NCBI GenBank assembly: GCA_048497495.1
Contig: JAFHCF010000152.1
Span: forward strand, 1 to 16,255
From: JAFHCF01 sp048497495
GTDB lineage: Bacteria; Pseudomonadota; Alphaproteobacteria; Rhizobiales; Ancalomicrobiaceae
Direction: 5' to 3'
Length of the DNA stretch: 16,255 nt
Shown here piece after piece: positions 6,112 through 13,661 of this stretch. The position numbers were made by a program, and so were the translations under genes. The notes below the pieces were generated by a model. It did no database searches. It saw only the letters and a list, made by a program, of their open reading frames with translations, and was not told the DNA's origin. Position 1 is the first letter of the stretch. Every line of letters starts with the position of its first letter.

Positions 6112-7698
6112 TCAGTAGGTCTTCTGCGGGTGCAGCTTGAACAGCCAGGTCTCGGTCAGAGCCGTCTCGCCGTCGCGCAAGTAGGCGCGGATGTCGATCG
6201 GATCGGGACCTTCGGCCTTGATGTCGAACTGGAGACGCCAGGCGGTGTTCCACGAGGTGGTCTCGAGGAAGACCGACGAGATCACCCCGCGCGACGGCGT
6301 GATCACCGGCTCCGGCTTCTTGTCCTTGGGGAAGACGTCGAGCGGCCCGCCGGCGAACTCCACCACCATCCGCTTGGACTCCGGCGGATTGGCGCGGCTG
6401 TAGGGGAAACCGCCGCGCCCGATGCGGGTGGCGATCGGCCGCGCCAGATTGGTCGGCGGATTGGGTTCGTCGGCATTCCAGTGCATGCGATAGCGGTACT
6501 CGAGCGACTGGCCCGCCTTCACCGGATCGCGCGGCACCCAGAAGCAGCCGATGTTGTCGAAGTCCTCGTGATCGGTCGGGAACTCGACCAGATGGAAGGC
6601 CCCCGCCCCCCATCCGCCGATCGGCTCGATCCACAGGCTCGGCCGGCGCTCGTAGTTGAGGTAGCGATCCATGAAGATCTTGGGGTCGCGGTTGCGCTGC
6701 ATCAGACCGAAGCCGCGCGGATTGTCGTCGAGAAAGGCCGAGGTCGACGGGCCCGGCGGGTTGACCAGCGGCCGCCAGATGCGTTCGCCCGCGCCGGTCC
6801 AGATCGCCAACCCCTCCGAGTCGTAGGCGCCCGGCCGCCACTCGAGCTGGTAGCTCTTGTCGTAGTTGGAGAACCAGTACATCGACGTCATCGGCGAGAT
6901 GCCGAGTTTGACGATGTCCTTGCGGGTGAAGAGATTGCACTCGACGTCGATCACCACGCCCTCGGTGCGGCGGATGGTGAACTTGTAGGCGCCGGTGATC
7001 GACGGCCCGTCGAGCAGCGCATAGACCACCACCGGCTGCTTCTCGCCGCTCGCCGGCTGGAGATAGAACTCGGTGAAGTCGGGGAACTCCTCGGGCGACG
7101 GGCTCGCCGTGTCGATGGCGACGCCGCGCGCCGACAGTCCGTATTCGTTGAGCGAGCCGATGGCGCGGAAGTAGGAGGCGCCGAGGAAGGCGACCCAGTC
7201 CTGCTTGCGCCAGTCGGGCCGGCTCTTGGCCTCGCGGATCTGGAAGCCGGCGAAGCCCGTGTCCTCCGGCAGCCGCGCCGCCGGGCTGTCGTCCGGCATG
7301 TCGAAATATTCGGGCTCGTAGAGCACCTCCGCCGCCTTATCGCCGTCGACCGCGTGCATCTTCACCTGCTTGGGGAAGTACCTGCCGACGGGAAAGAAGG
7401 TGACCGGATAGACGCCCTTGTCGTCGCTGAACATGGCGTAGTCGGGCCGGAACTTGATCTTGCCGTGCTGCTCGTAGCCGATCTGATCGACGATGTCCGG
7501 CGCCGGGCGGCGGGGCGCCAGATAGGCCTTGCCGGCGAGATCGCGGGCGCGCTGGGTGAGGCCGGCGAAGCCGAAGGGTTTGGCGGGTCCGAACTTGAGC
7601 GCGGCCGCCGCGGCCGGTCCGGTCCCACCCAGGAGGGTGGCGACGCCGAGGGCGACAGAGGCGGAGATGAGATCGCGGCGAGAGAAGTTCGCGGTCAT
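6112..7698 (-). CDS. opgG: Glucan biosynthesis protein, OpgG/OpgD (MdoG) family, Tat-exported
   Basis: 528-residue periplasmic protein of the OpgG/OpgD family, which shapes the backbone or branching of osmoregulated periplasmic glucans. The N-terminus carries a twin-arginine signal: SRRDLI at 6-11, a hydrophobic stretch to about 25 and an Ala-rich cleavage region around 29-33. That is the export route known for OpgD, whereas E. coli OpgG uses Sec. Family features include the start of the mature domain (FGFAGLTQRARDLAGKAY), the IGYEQHGKIKFRPDYAMF region, FRAIGSLNEYGLSARGVAID, NPRGFGLMQRNRD and PSLWIEPIGGWGAGAFHLVE. Length is normal for the family. AGGA lies 6 bases before the ATG. It is 142 bases downstream of copA on the same strand and ends at a strong terminator. 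The glucosyltransferase partner OpgH is not in the window. Whether it functions as G or D cannot be settled here. Confidence 0.9.
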   Translation of the reverse strand: MTANFSRRDLISASVALGVATLLGGTGPAAAAALKFGPAKPFGFAGLTQRARDLAGKAYLAPRRPAPDIVDQIGYEQHGKIKFRPDYAMFSDDKGVYPVTFFPVGRYFPKQVKMHAVDGDKAAEVLYEPEYFDMPDDSPAARLPEDTGFAGFQIREAKSRPDWRKQDWVAFLGASYFRAIGSLNEYGLSARGVAIDTASPSPEEFPDFTEFYLQPASGEKQPVVVYALLDGPSITGAYKFTIRRTEGVVIDVECNLFTRKDIVKLGISPMTSMYWFSNYDKSYQLEWRPGAYDSEGLAIWTGAGERIWRPLVNPPGPSTSAFLDDNPRGFGLMQRNRDPKIFMDRYLNYERRPSLWIEPIGGWGAGAFHLVEFPTDHEDFDNIGCFWVPRDPVKAGQSLEYRYRMHWNADEPNPPTNLARPIATRIGRGGFPYSRANPPESKRMVVEFAGGPLDVFPKDKKPEPVITPSRGVISSVFLETTSWNTAWRLQFDIKAEGPDPIDIRAYLRDGETALTETWLFKLHPQKTY

Positions 7699-7840
7699 GG
7701 AGGGTCCTGGAAGGTGTCCTGGAGTGAGGCGACGCGCCCCTTGCGCCGGACGGCGCGAGCACCGTTCTAGGACAGCCGATCAGCCATCGCAATCGGGCGG
7801 AATTCGGAGCGGTACCGCCTCGCCCTCGCCGCTGCGGCCA

Positions 7841-10081
7841 TCAGCCTCGGCCGAGCCGGTCGGATTTCGGCTTCCACCGCGTCAGCGTCAGCGCATTGGT
7901 CACCACCGACACCGAGCTCATCGCCATCGCCGCGCCGGCGAGCGCCGGCGTGAGATGGCCGAGAGCGGCGAGCGGCACGCCGACGACATTGTAGAAGAAG
8001 GCCCAGAACAGGTTCTGCCGGATCTTGGCCCAGGTGGCGCGGCTGATCTCGAGGGCGGCGGGAACCAGGCGCGGGTCGGAGCGCATCAGGGTGATGCCCG
8101 CCGTCTCCATCGCCACGTCGGCGCCCGAGCCCATGGCGATGCCGACGTCGGCGGATGCCAGCGCCGGCGCGTCGTTGATGCCGTCGCCGATCATCGCCAC
8201 CACCCGACCCTCGGCCCTGAGCCGCTCGACCAGCGCCGTCTTGCCCTCGGGCCGTACCTCCGCCTCGACCGCGTCGAGCCCGAGACGATCGGCGACCGCC
8301 CGGGCCACCGCGCGCGCGTCGCCGGTGGCCAGATGCACCCGCACGCCCGCCTGCTTCAAGCCGTCGATCGCCGCGCGGCTCTCCGCCCTGACCGGATCGG
8401 CCAGCGCCACCAGGCCGAGCGCCTCGCGGTCGCGCGCCACCGTCACCACCGTCTTGGCCTCGCCCCCGAGCCGCGCCGTCTCGCGCTCGAAGAGGCGCAG
8501 GTCGACGCCCAGTTCGGCCATCAACGCCGCATTGCCGATGGCGATGGTGCGGCCTTCGACGCTCGCCGTCAGCCCGCGCCCGGGAAGGCTGCGGGCGTCG
8601 CGCGCCACGGTCGCGACGAGGCCGCGCGCCGCGGCCGCCGCCACGAAGGCCTTGGCCAGAGGATGTTCGCTCGAGCCTTGCGCCGAGGCGGCGAGCCGCA
8701 GCATCTCGTCGCCCGACCCGCCGAGGACGAAGACGTCGGTGACCGACGGACGGCCCTCGGTCAGCGTCCCGGTCTTGTCGAAGACGACGCAGTCGACCGC
8801 GTGGGCCCGCTCCAGCGCCTCGATGTCGCGGATCAGGATTCCGGCCTTGGCCGCGGCACCCGTGCCGGCGACCAGCGCCGCCGGGGTGGCGAGGCCGAGC
8901 GCGCAGGGGCAGGCGATCACCAGCACCGCCACCGCCGGGATCAACGACCCTTCGAGGTCGTGCCCGAGCAGCCACCACGTCGCGAAAGTGGCCAGCGCGA
9001 TGACGATGATCACCGGCACGAAGACCGACGCGACCCTGTCGACCAACCGCTGCACCGGCGCCTTGGCGATCTGCGCCTGTTCGACGAGATGGCCGATACG
9101 GGCGATCGTCGTGTCCTCGCCGACCGCCGCGACGCGGAAGGTGACGGCGCCCGAACCGTTGATCGTGCCGGCCGTCACCTTGTCGCCGAGACGCTTCTCG
9201 ACCGGCAGACTCTCGCCGGTGACGAGGCTCTCGTCGAATTCGCTGGCGCCCTCGGTGACGACACCGTCCGCCGCCACCCGCTCGCCGGGCCTGACCAGCA
9301 CCAGATCGCCGCGCCTGAGCACGTCGACCGACACCGTCTCCTGGACGCCGCCGACGAGCCGGGTCGCGGTGTCGGGACGCAGGGCCATCAGCTTCGACAC
9401 CGCGGCGGTCGCCGAGCGCTTGGCGCGCGCCTCCATCAACTTGCCGAGCAGGATCAATGTGAGGACGGTGGCCGAGCCCTCGAAATAGAGATGGCCGTGC
9501 GAATGCGCGCCGTGGATCAGCACCATCGCCAGCGAGAAGGCCCAGGCGACCGTGGTGCCGAGCGCCACCAGCACGTCCATGTTGGCCGAGCGGCCGCGCA
9601 ACGCCTTGAAGGCGCCGATGTAGAATCGGGTGCCGGCGACGATCTGCACCGGCGTGGCGAGCGCCACCTGGAGCCAGGGCGTCAGCCAGGTCGCATGCGC
9701 CCCCCAGGCCATCGGAATCATCGCCACCAGGAACGGCGCCGTCAGCAGCGCGGCGAAGACGAAGACCAGGAAGGTCCGTTTCTCCTCCGCTGCCCGCGCC
9801 GCCGAGGCGCGCTCGAGCGCCGCCCGCCGCGCCGCCACCGCCGTGTCGCGCGGTTGCGCCCCGAAGCCGGCGCGCTCGATCGCCGCGACGATCACCTCCG
9901 TCTCGACACCCGGCGCGGCGATCTCCGCCGTCTCCAACGCCAGATTGACCGTCGCCCGCTCCACCCCCGGCACGCGGCCGAGAACCTTCTCGATGCGGGC
10001 GGCGCAGGCGGCGCAGGTCATGCCGGTGACGTCGACGAGGATCGGATCGTCGGAGTGGGGGATCGGCGCGGGAATGTTCAT
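7841..10081 (-). CDS. copA: Copper-exporting P1B-type ATPase (CopA)
   Basis: 746-residue P-type ATPase of the Cu+ export class in the inner membrane. One N-terminal heavy-metal domain has GMTCAACAARIE (metal Cys23 and Cys26). The actuator motif TGES is at 288-291, the membrane metal site CPC at 391-393, the phosphorylation motif DKTGT at 435-439, the HP dipeptide at 473-474 and GDGIND at 632-637. The Cu+-class residues YN (697-698) and MSS (721-723) in the last two helices identify copper or silver specificity. A His cluster, HGAHSHGH (190-197), precedes a membrane helix and may face the periplasm. The start has no ideal ribosome site (AAAGGA is 14 bases away, GGAG only 1), but no better ATG precedes the metal domain. 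The gene is divergent from the acetyltransferase; no CueR or copZ gene is in view. Confidence 0.96.
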   Translation of the reverse strand: MNIPAPIPHSDDPILVDVTGMTCAACAARIEKVLGRVPGVERATVNLALETAEIAAPGVETEVIVAAIERAGFGAQPRDTAVAARRAALERASAARAAEEKRTFLVFVFAALLTAPFLVAMIPMAWGAHATWLTPWLQVALATPVQIVAGTRFYIGAFKALRGRSANMDVLVALGTTVAWAFSLAMVLIHGAHSHGHLYFEGSATVLTLILLGKLMEARAKRSATAAVSKLMALRPDTATRLVGGVQETVSVDVLRRGDLVLVRPGERVAADGVVTEGASEFDESLVTGESLPVEKRLGDKVTAGTINGSGAVTFRVAAVGEDTTIARIGHLVEQAQIAKAPVQRLVDRVASVFVPVIIVIALATFATWWLLGHDLEGSLIPAVAVLVIACPCALGLATPAALVAGTGAAAKAGILIRDIEALERAHAVDCVVFDKTGTLTEGRPSVTDVFVLGGSGDEMLRLAASAQGSSEHPLAKAFVAAAAARGLVATVARDARSLPGRGLTASVEGRTIAIGNAALMAELGVDLRLFERETARLGGEAKTVVTVARDREALGLVALADPVRAESRAAIDGLKQAGVRVHLATGDARAVARAVADRLGLDAVEAEVRPEGKTALVERLRAEGRVVAMIGDGINDAPALASADVGIAMGSGADVAMETAGITLMRSDPRLVPAALEISRATWAKIRQNLFWAFFYNVVGVPLAALGHLTPALAGAAMAMSSVSVVTNALTLTRWKPKSDRLGRG

Positions 10082-10261
10082 GCTCCGATATTTGGTCCTT
10101 TCGAGCCGTTCCGTCGAGAGCGACGCCGGTCCCGAGTGCGTGAACGGCCCTCCTCTTCCGCTCTTCGTCGGTATCAGCCCTCATGCCCGTTGATCTGGCG
10201 CGCCCGCCGGGCCAAGGTCGGAACCGACACGCGAACGAACACATGCAAGGAGATGCCCGCG

Positions 10262-10978
10262 ATGCCGGGGAAGAACGACGAACGTCCGGTCGGGGCGACG
10301 CTGCAGGGCTGGAGCGAGCGGGCCCGCCCGGTGCGCGGCACCATCGCCGGCACCTGGGGGCGGCTGGAGCCGCTCGACGCCGCCGAGCACGGCCACGACA
10401 TCTGGCAGGGCGTCGCCGGCCACGATTCGGTATGGACTTATCTCGGCTACGGCCCCTTCGCCGACGAGGCGACCTTCCTCGCCTGGCTCAAGGGCCGCGA
10501 GGAACTGACCGACCCGCTCGCCTACGCGGTGATCGACGCGGCCTCCGGCAAGGCCCTCGGCGTCCTGACGCTGATGGAGATCCGCCCCGCCTCCGGCGTC
10601 GTCGAGATCGGCCACATCTTCTTCTCGCCGGTGCTGCAGAAGACCCGCGCCGCGACGGAAGCGATCTTCCTGGGCATGCGTCACGCCTTCGACGATCTCG
10701 GCTATCGCCGCTTCGAATGGAAGTGCGACAGCCTCAATGCCCCGTCGCGCGCCGCCGCGAACCGCTTCGGCTTCACCTACGAGGGCATCTTCCGCCAGCA
10801 CATGGTGATCAAGGGCCGCAACCGCGACACCGCCTGGTATTCGATCATCGACAAGGAATGGGCGCCGGTGAAGGCCGCGTTCGAGGCCTGGCTCAAGCCG
10901 GAGAACTTCGACACCGAAGGCCACCAGAAGGCGGCGCTCTCCGACCTCCGCCCCAAGGCGAAGTCGGCGGCGCACTGA
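10262..10978 (+). CDS. GNAT-family N-acetyltransferase (RimJ/RimL type)
   Basis: 238-residue acetyltransferase of the RimJ/RimL-like GNAT branch, transferring acetyl from acetyl-CoA to an amine of unknown identity. The core spans about residues 30-200: GRLEPLDAAEHG (beta-1 and helix 1), VLTLMEIRPASGVVEIGHIF (beta-strands 2-4), LQKTRAATEAIFLGMRHAF (acetyl-CoA loop and helix 3), WKCDSLNAPSRAAANRFGF (motif B) and GRNRDTAWYSII. The tail after 215 is charged and probably flexible. AAGGAG at 10247-10252 sits directly against an upstream in-frame ATG (10253) but 9 bases before this one, so 10262 is preferred. It is the only plus-strand gene here, divergent from copA and convergent with the ligase-like gene. 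Members of this branch are often annotated as ribosomal-protein acetyltransferases without proof. Confidence 0.9.
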   Translation: MPGKNDERPVGATLQGWSERARPVRGTIAGTWGRLEPLDAAEHGHDIWQGVAGHDSVWTYLGYGPFADEATFLAWLKGREELTDPLAYAVIDAASGKALGVLTLMEIRPASGVVEIGHIFFSPVLQKTRAATEAIFLGMRHAFDDLGYRRFEWKCDSLNAPSRAAANRFGFTYEGIFRQHMVIKGRNRDTAWYSIIDKEWAPVKAAFEAWLKPENFDTEGHQKAALSDLRPKAKSAAH

Positions 10979-11043
10979 GGTGCGCGTCCTCGCGCTCTCT
11001 CTCCGCGCGGGAGAGGGCGCGAGGGCCTCTCGTTCGCCCTGCC

Positions 11044-11173
11044 CGATGGTTCGAGGCTCCGCTCCGCGGCGCACTCACCACGAAGCGTTCGTGAATTCGA
11101 AGCGCTTGTGAATTCCTCAAAGAATACAGATGCTTCATGGTGAGGCGCGAGCAACGCGAGCCTCGAACCATCG
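11044..11173. repeat. 130-base imperfect palindromic element
   Basis: The ends are perfect 16-base inverted repeats: CGATGGTTCGAGGCTC (11044-11059) and GAGCCTCGAACCATCG (11158-11173). A second pair lies inside: CTCACCACGAAGC (11074-11086) against GCTTCATGGTGAG (11132-11144), 12 of 13 complementary. The stretches between these pairs are only loosely complementary. It resembles small dispersed palindromic elements with GGTTCGAGGCTCGC and CTCACCATGA blocks that I recall from Hyphomicrobiales intergenic regions. With only one copy in view, multi-copy status is inference. Confidence 0.75.
11082..11115. repeat. Tandem 17-base direct repeat at the centre of the palindrome
   Basis: GAAGCGTTCGTGAATTC (11082-11098) is followed at once by GAAGCGCTTGTGAATTC (11099-11115), identical at 15 of 17 positions. 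It begins in the left inner arm and fills much of the loop of the palindromic element. Confidence 0.75.
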
Positions 11174-11335
11174 CGCACGGAATTCGCCGAGAGGTTTCCT
11201 CGAACCCGGCGGAGGTCCGGCGCGGAAACGGCCCGGCGCGACCACTCCCCAGCCCCTCGCGAAGTTCGGGGCGTTCGGCCCTCGAAACCCTCCACCGCAG
11301 CGTCTCGTCCCGCCGCGCCGCGCCGGGACCGTGCC

Positions 11336-12583
11336 TCACCCCACCGGGCGCTCGTCGGCGATCACCTTGCCGTCGTTGGGCAGGGTCCCCGGCGCCGTCG
11401 CGGTGACGCTTCCCTTGAGCCGGGTGACGGCGGCGAGCGTCGCCGCGACCGCGCCGGCGAAGGCCGGATCGGTGACCGTCGTCTCGATCCTGAGGTCCAT
11501 CTCGTCCTGCTCGTTCGCCCGGCTCACCACCAGCCGCGCCTTGACGATCTCCGGATGGCGCTTGACCACCCGGTCGATGTCGGCCGGATCGACGAACATG
11601 CCCTTGACCTTGGCCTTCTGGTCGGCCCGTCCCATCCATCCCTTGATCCGCATCGCGGTGCGCCCGCACGGGCTGTCGCCCTCGAGCACCGCCGAGAGAT
11701 CGCCGGTCGCCAGCCGGATCACCGGATGGATCGGATCGATGCGGGTGACCACCACCTCGCCGATCTCGCCCGGCGCCACCGGGTCCCCGGTGCCCGGCCG
11801 CACGATCTCCAGCAGGATGCGTTCGTCGACCATCATGCCCGGCACCAGCGTCCCGTCCGGGGCACTGGTCTCATAGGCGACGAGGCCGACGTCGGCGATC
11901 GCATAGGCCTGGCGCACGCCGACGCCGCGCCCCTCGATCTCGGCCCGCAGCGAGGGCGGCAGCGCCGCGCCCGAAACGAGCGCCTTCTCGATCGACGAGA
12001 CGTCGCGCCCGGCCTCGAGGCCGGCATCGAGCAGGATCTTGAGGAAGTCCGGTGTGCCGACATAGGCGCGCGGCCGGTAGTGGCCGATCAGCTCGAGCTG
12101 CGTCTCCTTGTTGCCCGGCCCCGCCGGGATCACCGGGCAGCCGAGCCCCCGGGCGCCGGCATCGAGGATGAAGCCGCCGGGGGTCAGATGATAGGCGAAG
12201 GTGTTGAGCACCACGTCGCCGCGCCTCATGCCGGCGGCGAAGAGCGCCCGCGCCGTGCCCCACCAGTCGCAGGCGGTGCCTTCCGGCTCGTAGACCGGCC
12301 CCGGCGAGGTGAACAGCCGCCCGACTCCGGTCAGGCGCGTCGTCGACAGGCCGGCGAAGGGCGGGCGCGCCGCCTGGAGCTCCTTCAAATCGGTCTTGCG
12401 CAGCACCGGGATCGCCGCGATGTCGGCGCGGCCGCGCAGCTTGGCGGCGGTGATGCCGGCGAAGCGCCCCCGCCAGGCCCGCGTCGCGGCGAGCGCCTCC
12501 ACCGTCTCGCGCAAGGCCTTCATCTGCGCCCGTTCGCGGGTCGTCGGACGGCGGCTCTCCAGGCGATCATAGTGTTCGGACAT
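11336..12583 (-). CDS. Phenylacetate-CoA ligase (PaaK)-like adenylate-forming protein
   Basis: 415-residue protein of the PaaK-like branch of adenylate-forming enzymes, which activate carboxylic acids to acyl-CoA. The N-terminal alignment is clear (EHYDRLESR, IPVLRKTDL). In the second half AYAIADVGLVAYE (226-238) matches the PaaK YGxSE region, PGEIGEVVVT (271-280) and IRLATGDLS (289-297) the adenylate-forming core, and GRADQKAKVKGMFV (318-331) the hinge and C-terminal domain. However, the Gly/Ser/Thr-rich P-loop expected near residues 90-100 reads FTSPGPVYEPEG (91-102), so ATP handling may differ. The start at 12583 has GAGG 9 bases upstream. A start at 12598, overlapping the livF stop as ATGA, is also possible and would add five residues. 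It is the last gene of the transporter operon, suggesting it acts on the imported compound. The substrate is unknown. Confidence 0.85.
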   Translation of the reverse strand: MSEHYDRLESRRPTTRERAQMKALRETVEALAATRAWRGRFAGITAAKLRGRADIAAIPVLRKTDLKELQAARPPFAGLSTTRLTGVGRLFTSPGPVYEPEGTACDWWGTARALFAAGMRRGDVVLNTFAYHLTPGGFILDAGARGLGCPVIPAGPGNKETQLELIGHYRPRAYVGTPDFLKILLDAGLEAGRDVSSIEKALVSGAALPPSLRAEIEGRGVGVRQAYAIADVGLVAYETSAPDGTLVPGMMVDERILLEIVRPGTGDPVAPGEIGEVVVTRIDPIHPVIRLATGDLSAVLEGDSPCGRTAMRIKGWMGRADQKAKVKGMFVDPADIDRVVKRHPEIVKARLVVSRANEQDEMDLRIETTVTDPAFAGAVAATLAAVTRLKGSVTATAPGTLPNDGKVIADERPVG

Positions 12584-12594
12584 GTGCGGCGACC

Positions 12595-13410
12595 TCATGC
12601 CAGCCAGCGCTTGCGGCGCTTGTAGTGTTTCACTTCCTTGAAGCTCTTGCGGCCCGGCCCGGCGACGCCGAGGTAGAACTCCTTGACGTCCTCGTTCTCG
12701 GCCAGCGCCTTGGCCTCGCCGTCGAGCACGATGCGTCCCGATTCCAGGATGTAGCCGTGGGTGGCGTGGCGCAACGCCACCGCGGTGTTCTGCTCGGCGA
12801 GCAGGAACGACACCCCCTCCTCGGTGTTGAGCCGGTGAACGATCTCGAAGATCTCGTCGACGATCTGTGGCGCCAGCCCCATCGACGGCTCGTCGAGCAG
12901 GATCATCTTCGGCCGCGACATCAGCGCGCGTCCGACCGCCACCATTTGCTGTTCGCCGCCCGAGGTATAGCCGGCGAGCGACTTGCGGCGCTGTTTCAGC
13001 CGCGGGAAGAGGTCGTAGCAGCGTTCGAGCTCGGCCTTGATCGCGGCGCGCCCGTCGCGGCGGGTGAAGGCGCCGGTCAGGAGATTGTCCTCGACCGTCA
13101 GATGGCCGAAACAGTGGCGCCCCTCCATCACCTGGATGCAGCCGCGCCTGACCAGTTCGTTGGGCGACAACGCCTGAACCTCATCGCCCTCGAAGACGAT
13201 TCGGCCCTTGGTCACCTCGCCGCGCTCGGCGTGGAGCAGGTTGGAGATCGCCTTCAGCGTCGTCGTCTTGCCGGCGCCGTTGGCGCCGAGCAGCGCCACC
13301 ACGCCGCCCTTGGGCACGGTCAGCGACACGCCCTTGAGCACGAGGGCGACGTGATCGTAGACGACCTCGATGTTGTCGACGGTCAGCATCGCGCCGGCGG
13401 TGTCGGTCAT
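12595..13410 (-). CDS. livF: ABC transporter ATP-binding protein, LivF type
   Basis: 271-residue ATPase of the branched-chain amino acid/amide (HAAT) ABC transporter family. Walker A is GANGAGKTT (42-50), the Q-loop region CIQVMEGRHCF (91-101), the signature TSGGEQQM (149-156) and Walker B MILLDEP (169-175), with the switch His replaced by Gln in LLAEQNT, as is usual for LivF. A basic tail after about residue 250 (GRKSFKEVKHYKRRKRWLA) makes it roughly 30 residues longer than E. coli LivF. GGAG sits 6 bases before the ATG. It follows the binding-protein gene after a 251-base hairpin-rich spacer and abuts the ligase-like gene. The second ATPase (LivG) is not in the window. Confidence 0.95.
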   Translation of the reverse strand: MTDTAGAMLTVDNIEVVYDHVALVLKGVSLTVPKGGVVALLGANGAGKTTTLKAISNLLHAERGEVTKGRIVFEGDEVQALSPNELVRRGCIQVMEGRHCFGHLTVEDNLLTGAFTRRDGRAAIKAELERCYDLFPRLKQRRKSLAGYTSGGEQQMVAVGRALMSRPKMILLDEPSMGLAPQIVDEIFEIVHRLNTEEGVSFLLAEQNTAVALRHATHGYILESGRIVLDGEAKALAENEDVKEFYLGVAGPGRKSFKEVKHYKRRKRWLA

Positions 13411-13436
13411 GGGGGGCTCCGGAATGGCAGTTGAGA

Positions 13437-13539
13437 GGGGGCGAGAGTGCCCCCCCTTCGGATGGGAACCTCGCGACGCCGCGAGACCCGTGTTTCACGA
13501 CGCCGTCACCCCGGCGTCCCCTCCCCCTCGACGGGGGAG
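13437..13539. other. Cluster of short hairpins in the binding protein-livF spacer
   Basis: Three perfect stems lie in about 100 bases: GGGGGC / GCCCCC (13437-13454, loop GAGAGT), CTCGCG / CGCGAG (13470-13485, loop ACGC) and CTCCCCC / GGGGGAG (13521-13539, loop TCGAC). In the minus-strand mRNA they fall in the leader of livF, the last of them 26 bases before its start codon. They could limit translation or stabilise processed ends. The third resembles a common GC-rich intergenic repeat type. No gene lies here. Confidence 0.45.
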
Positions 13540-13615
13540 AGGACCGGAGGAGAGCGCCTTCGTCTCGCGAGTGCTCCGTGCCGCTGCGGGTCGACACCCT
13601 CGATCTCGGCCTCAC

Positions 13616-13645
13616 GACGTCGGAGTGGAAACCCACCCCGACGTC
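13616..13645 (-). terminator. Strong hairpin after the binding-protein gene (attenuator-like)
   Basis: GACGTCGGAGTGG (13616-13628) and CCACCCCGACGTC (13633-13645) pair at 12 of 13 positions around loop AAAC, starting 16 bases past the binding-protein stop. There is no T-run on the minus side. Such hairpins between a binding protein and its ATPase gene commonly raise the binding-protein share of the mRNA, so partial termination or 3'-end protection is more likely than full termination. Confidence 0.55.
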
Positions 13646-13661
13646 TCCTTCGCGCGATCGA

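Larger units (their letters stand above)
10979..11335. other. Spacer between convergent genes, rich in repeats
   Basis: 357 bases without a credible gene. The first part (10996-11014) holds a weak hairpin, CTCTCTC pairing with GGGAGAG with one wobble, possibly ending the acetyltransferase transcript. The middle is the 130-base palindromic repeat listed separately. The last part has GTCCCG (11307-11312) and CGGGAC (11324-11329) flanking a GC-rich core, just past the stop of the ligase-like gene on the minus strand, which may terminate it. No T-runs are seen. Confidence 0.55.

Noticed and set aside
7529..10261. Very long plus-strand open frame antisense to copA and part of opgG, running into the acetyltransferase frame
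   Set aside because: In DNA this GC-rich, frames opposite real genes stay open by base composition. The translation is Arg/His/Asp-rich low-complexity sequence with no domain, while the minus strand carries complete CopA and OpgG motifs. Only the part from 10262 is a real gene.
10082..10261. CueR-type copper operator in the divergent copA/acetyltransferase region
   Set aside because: I looked for the dyad CCTTCC-N-GGAAGG type site with a stretched promoter spacer and found no convincing match; only incidental GC palindromes such as GCCCG-C-CGGGC near 10201.
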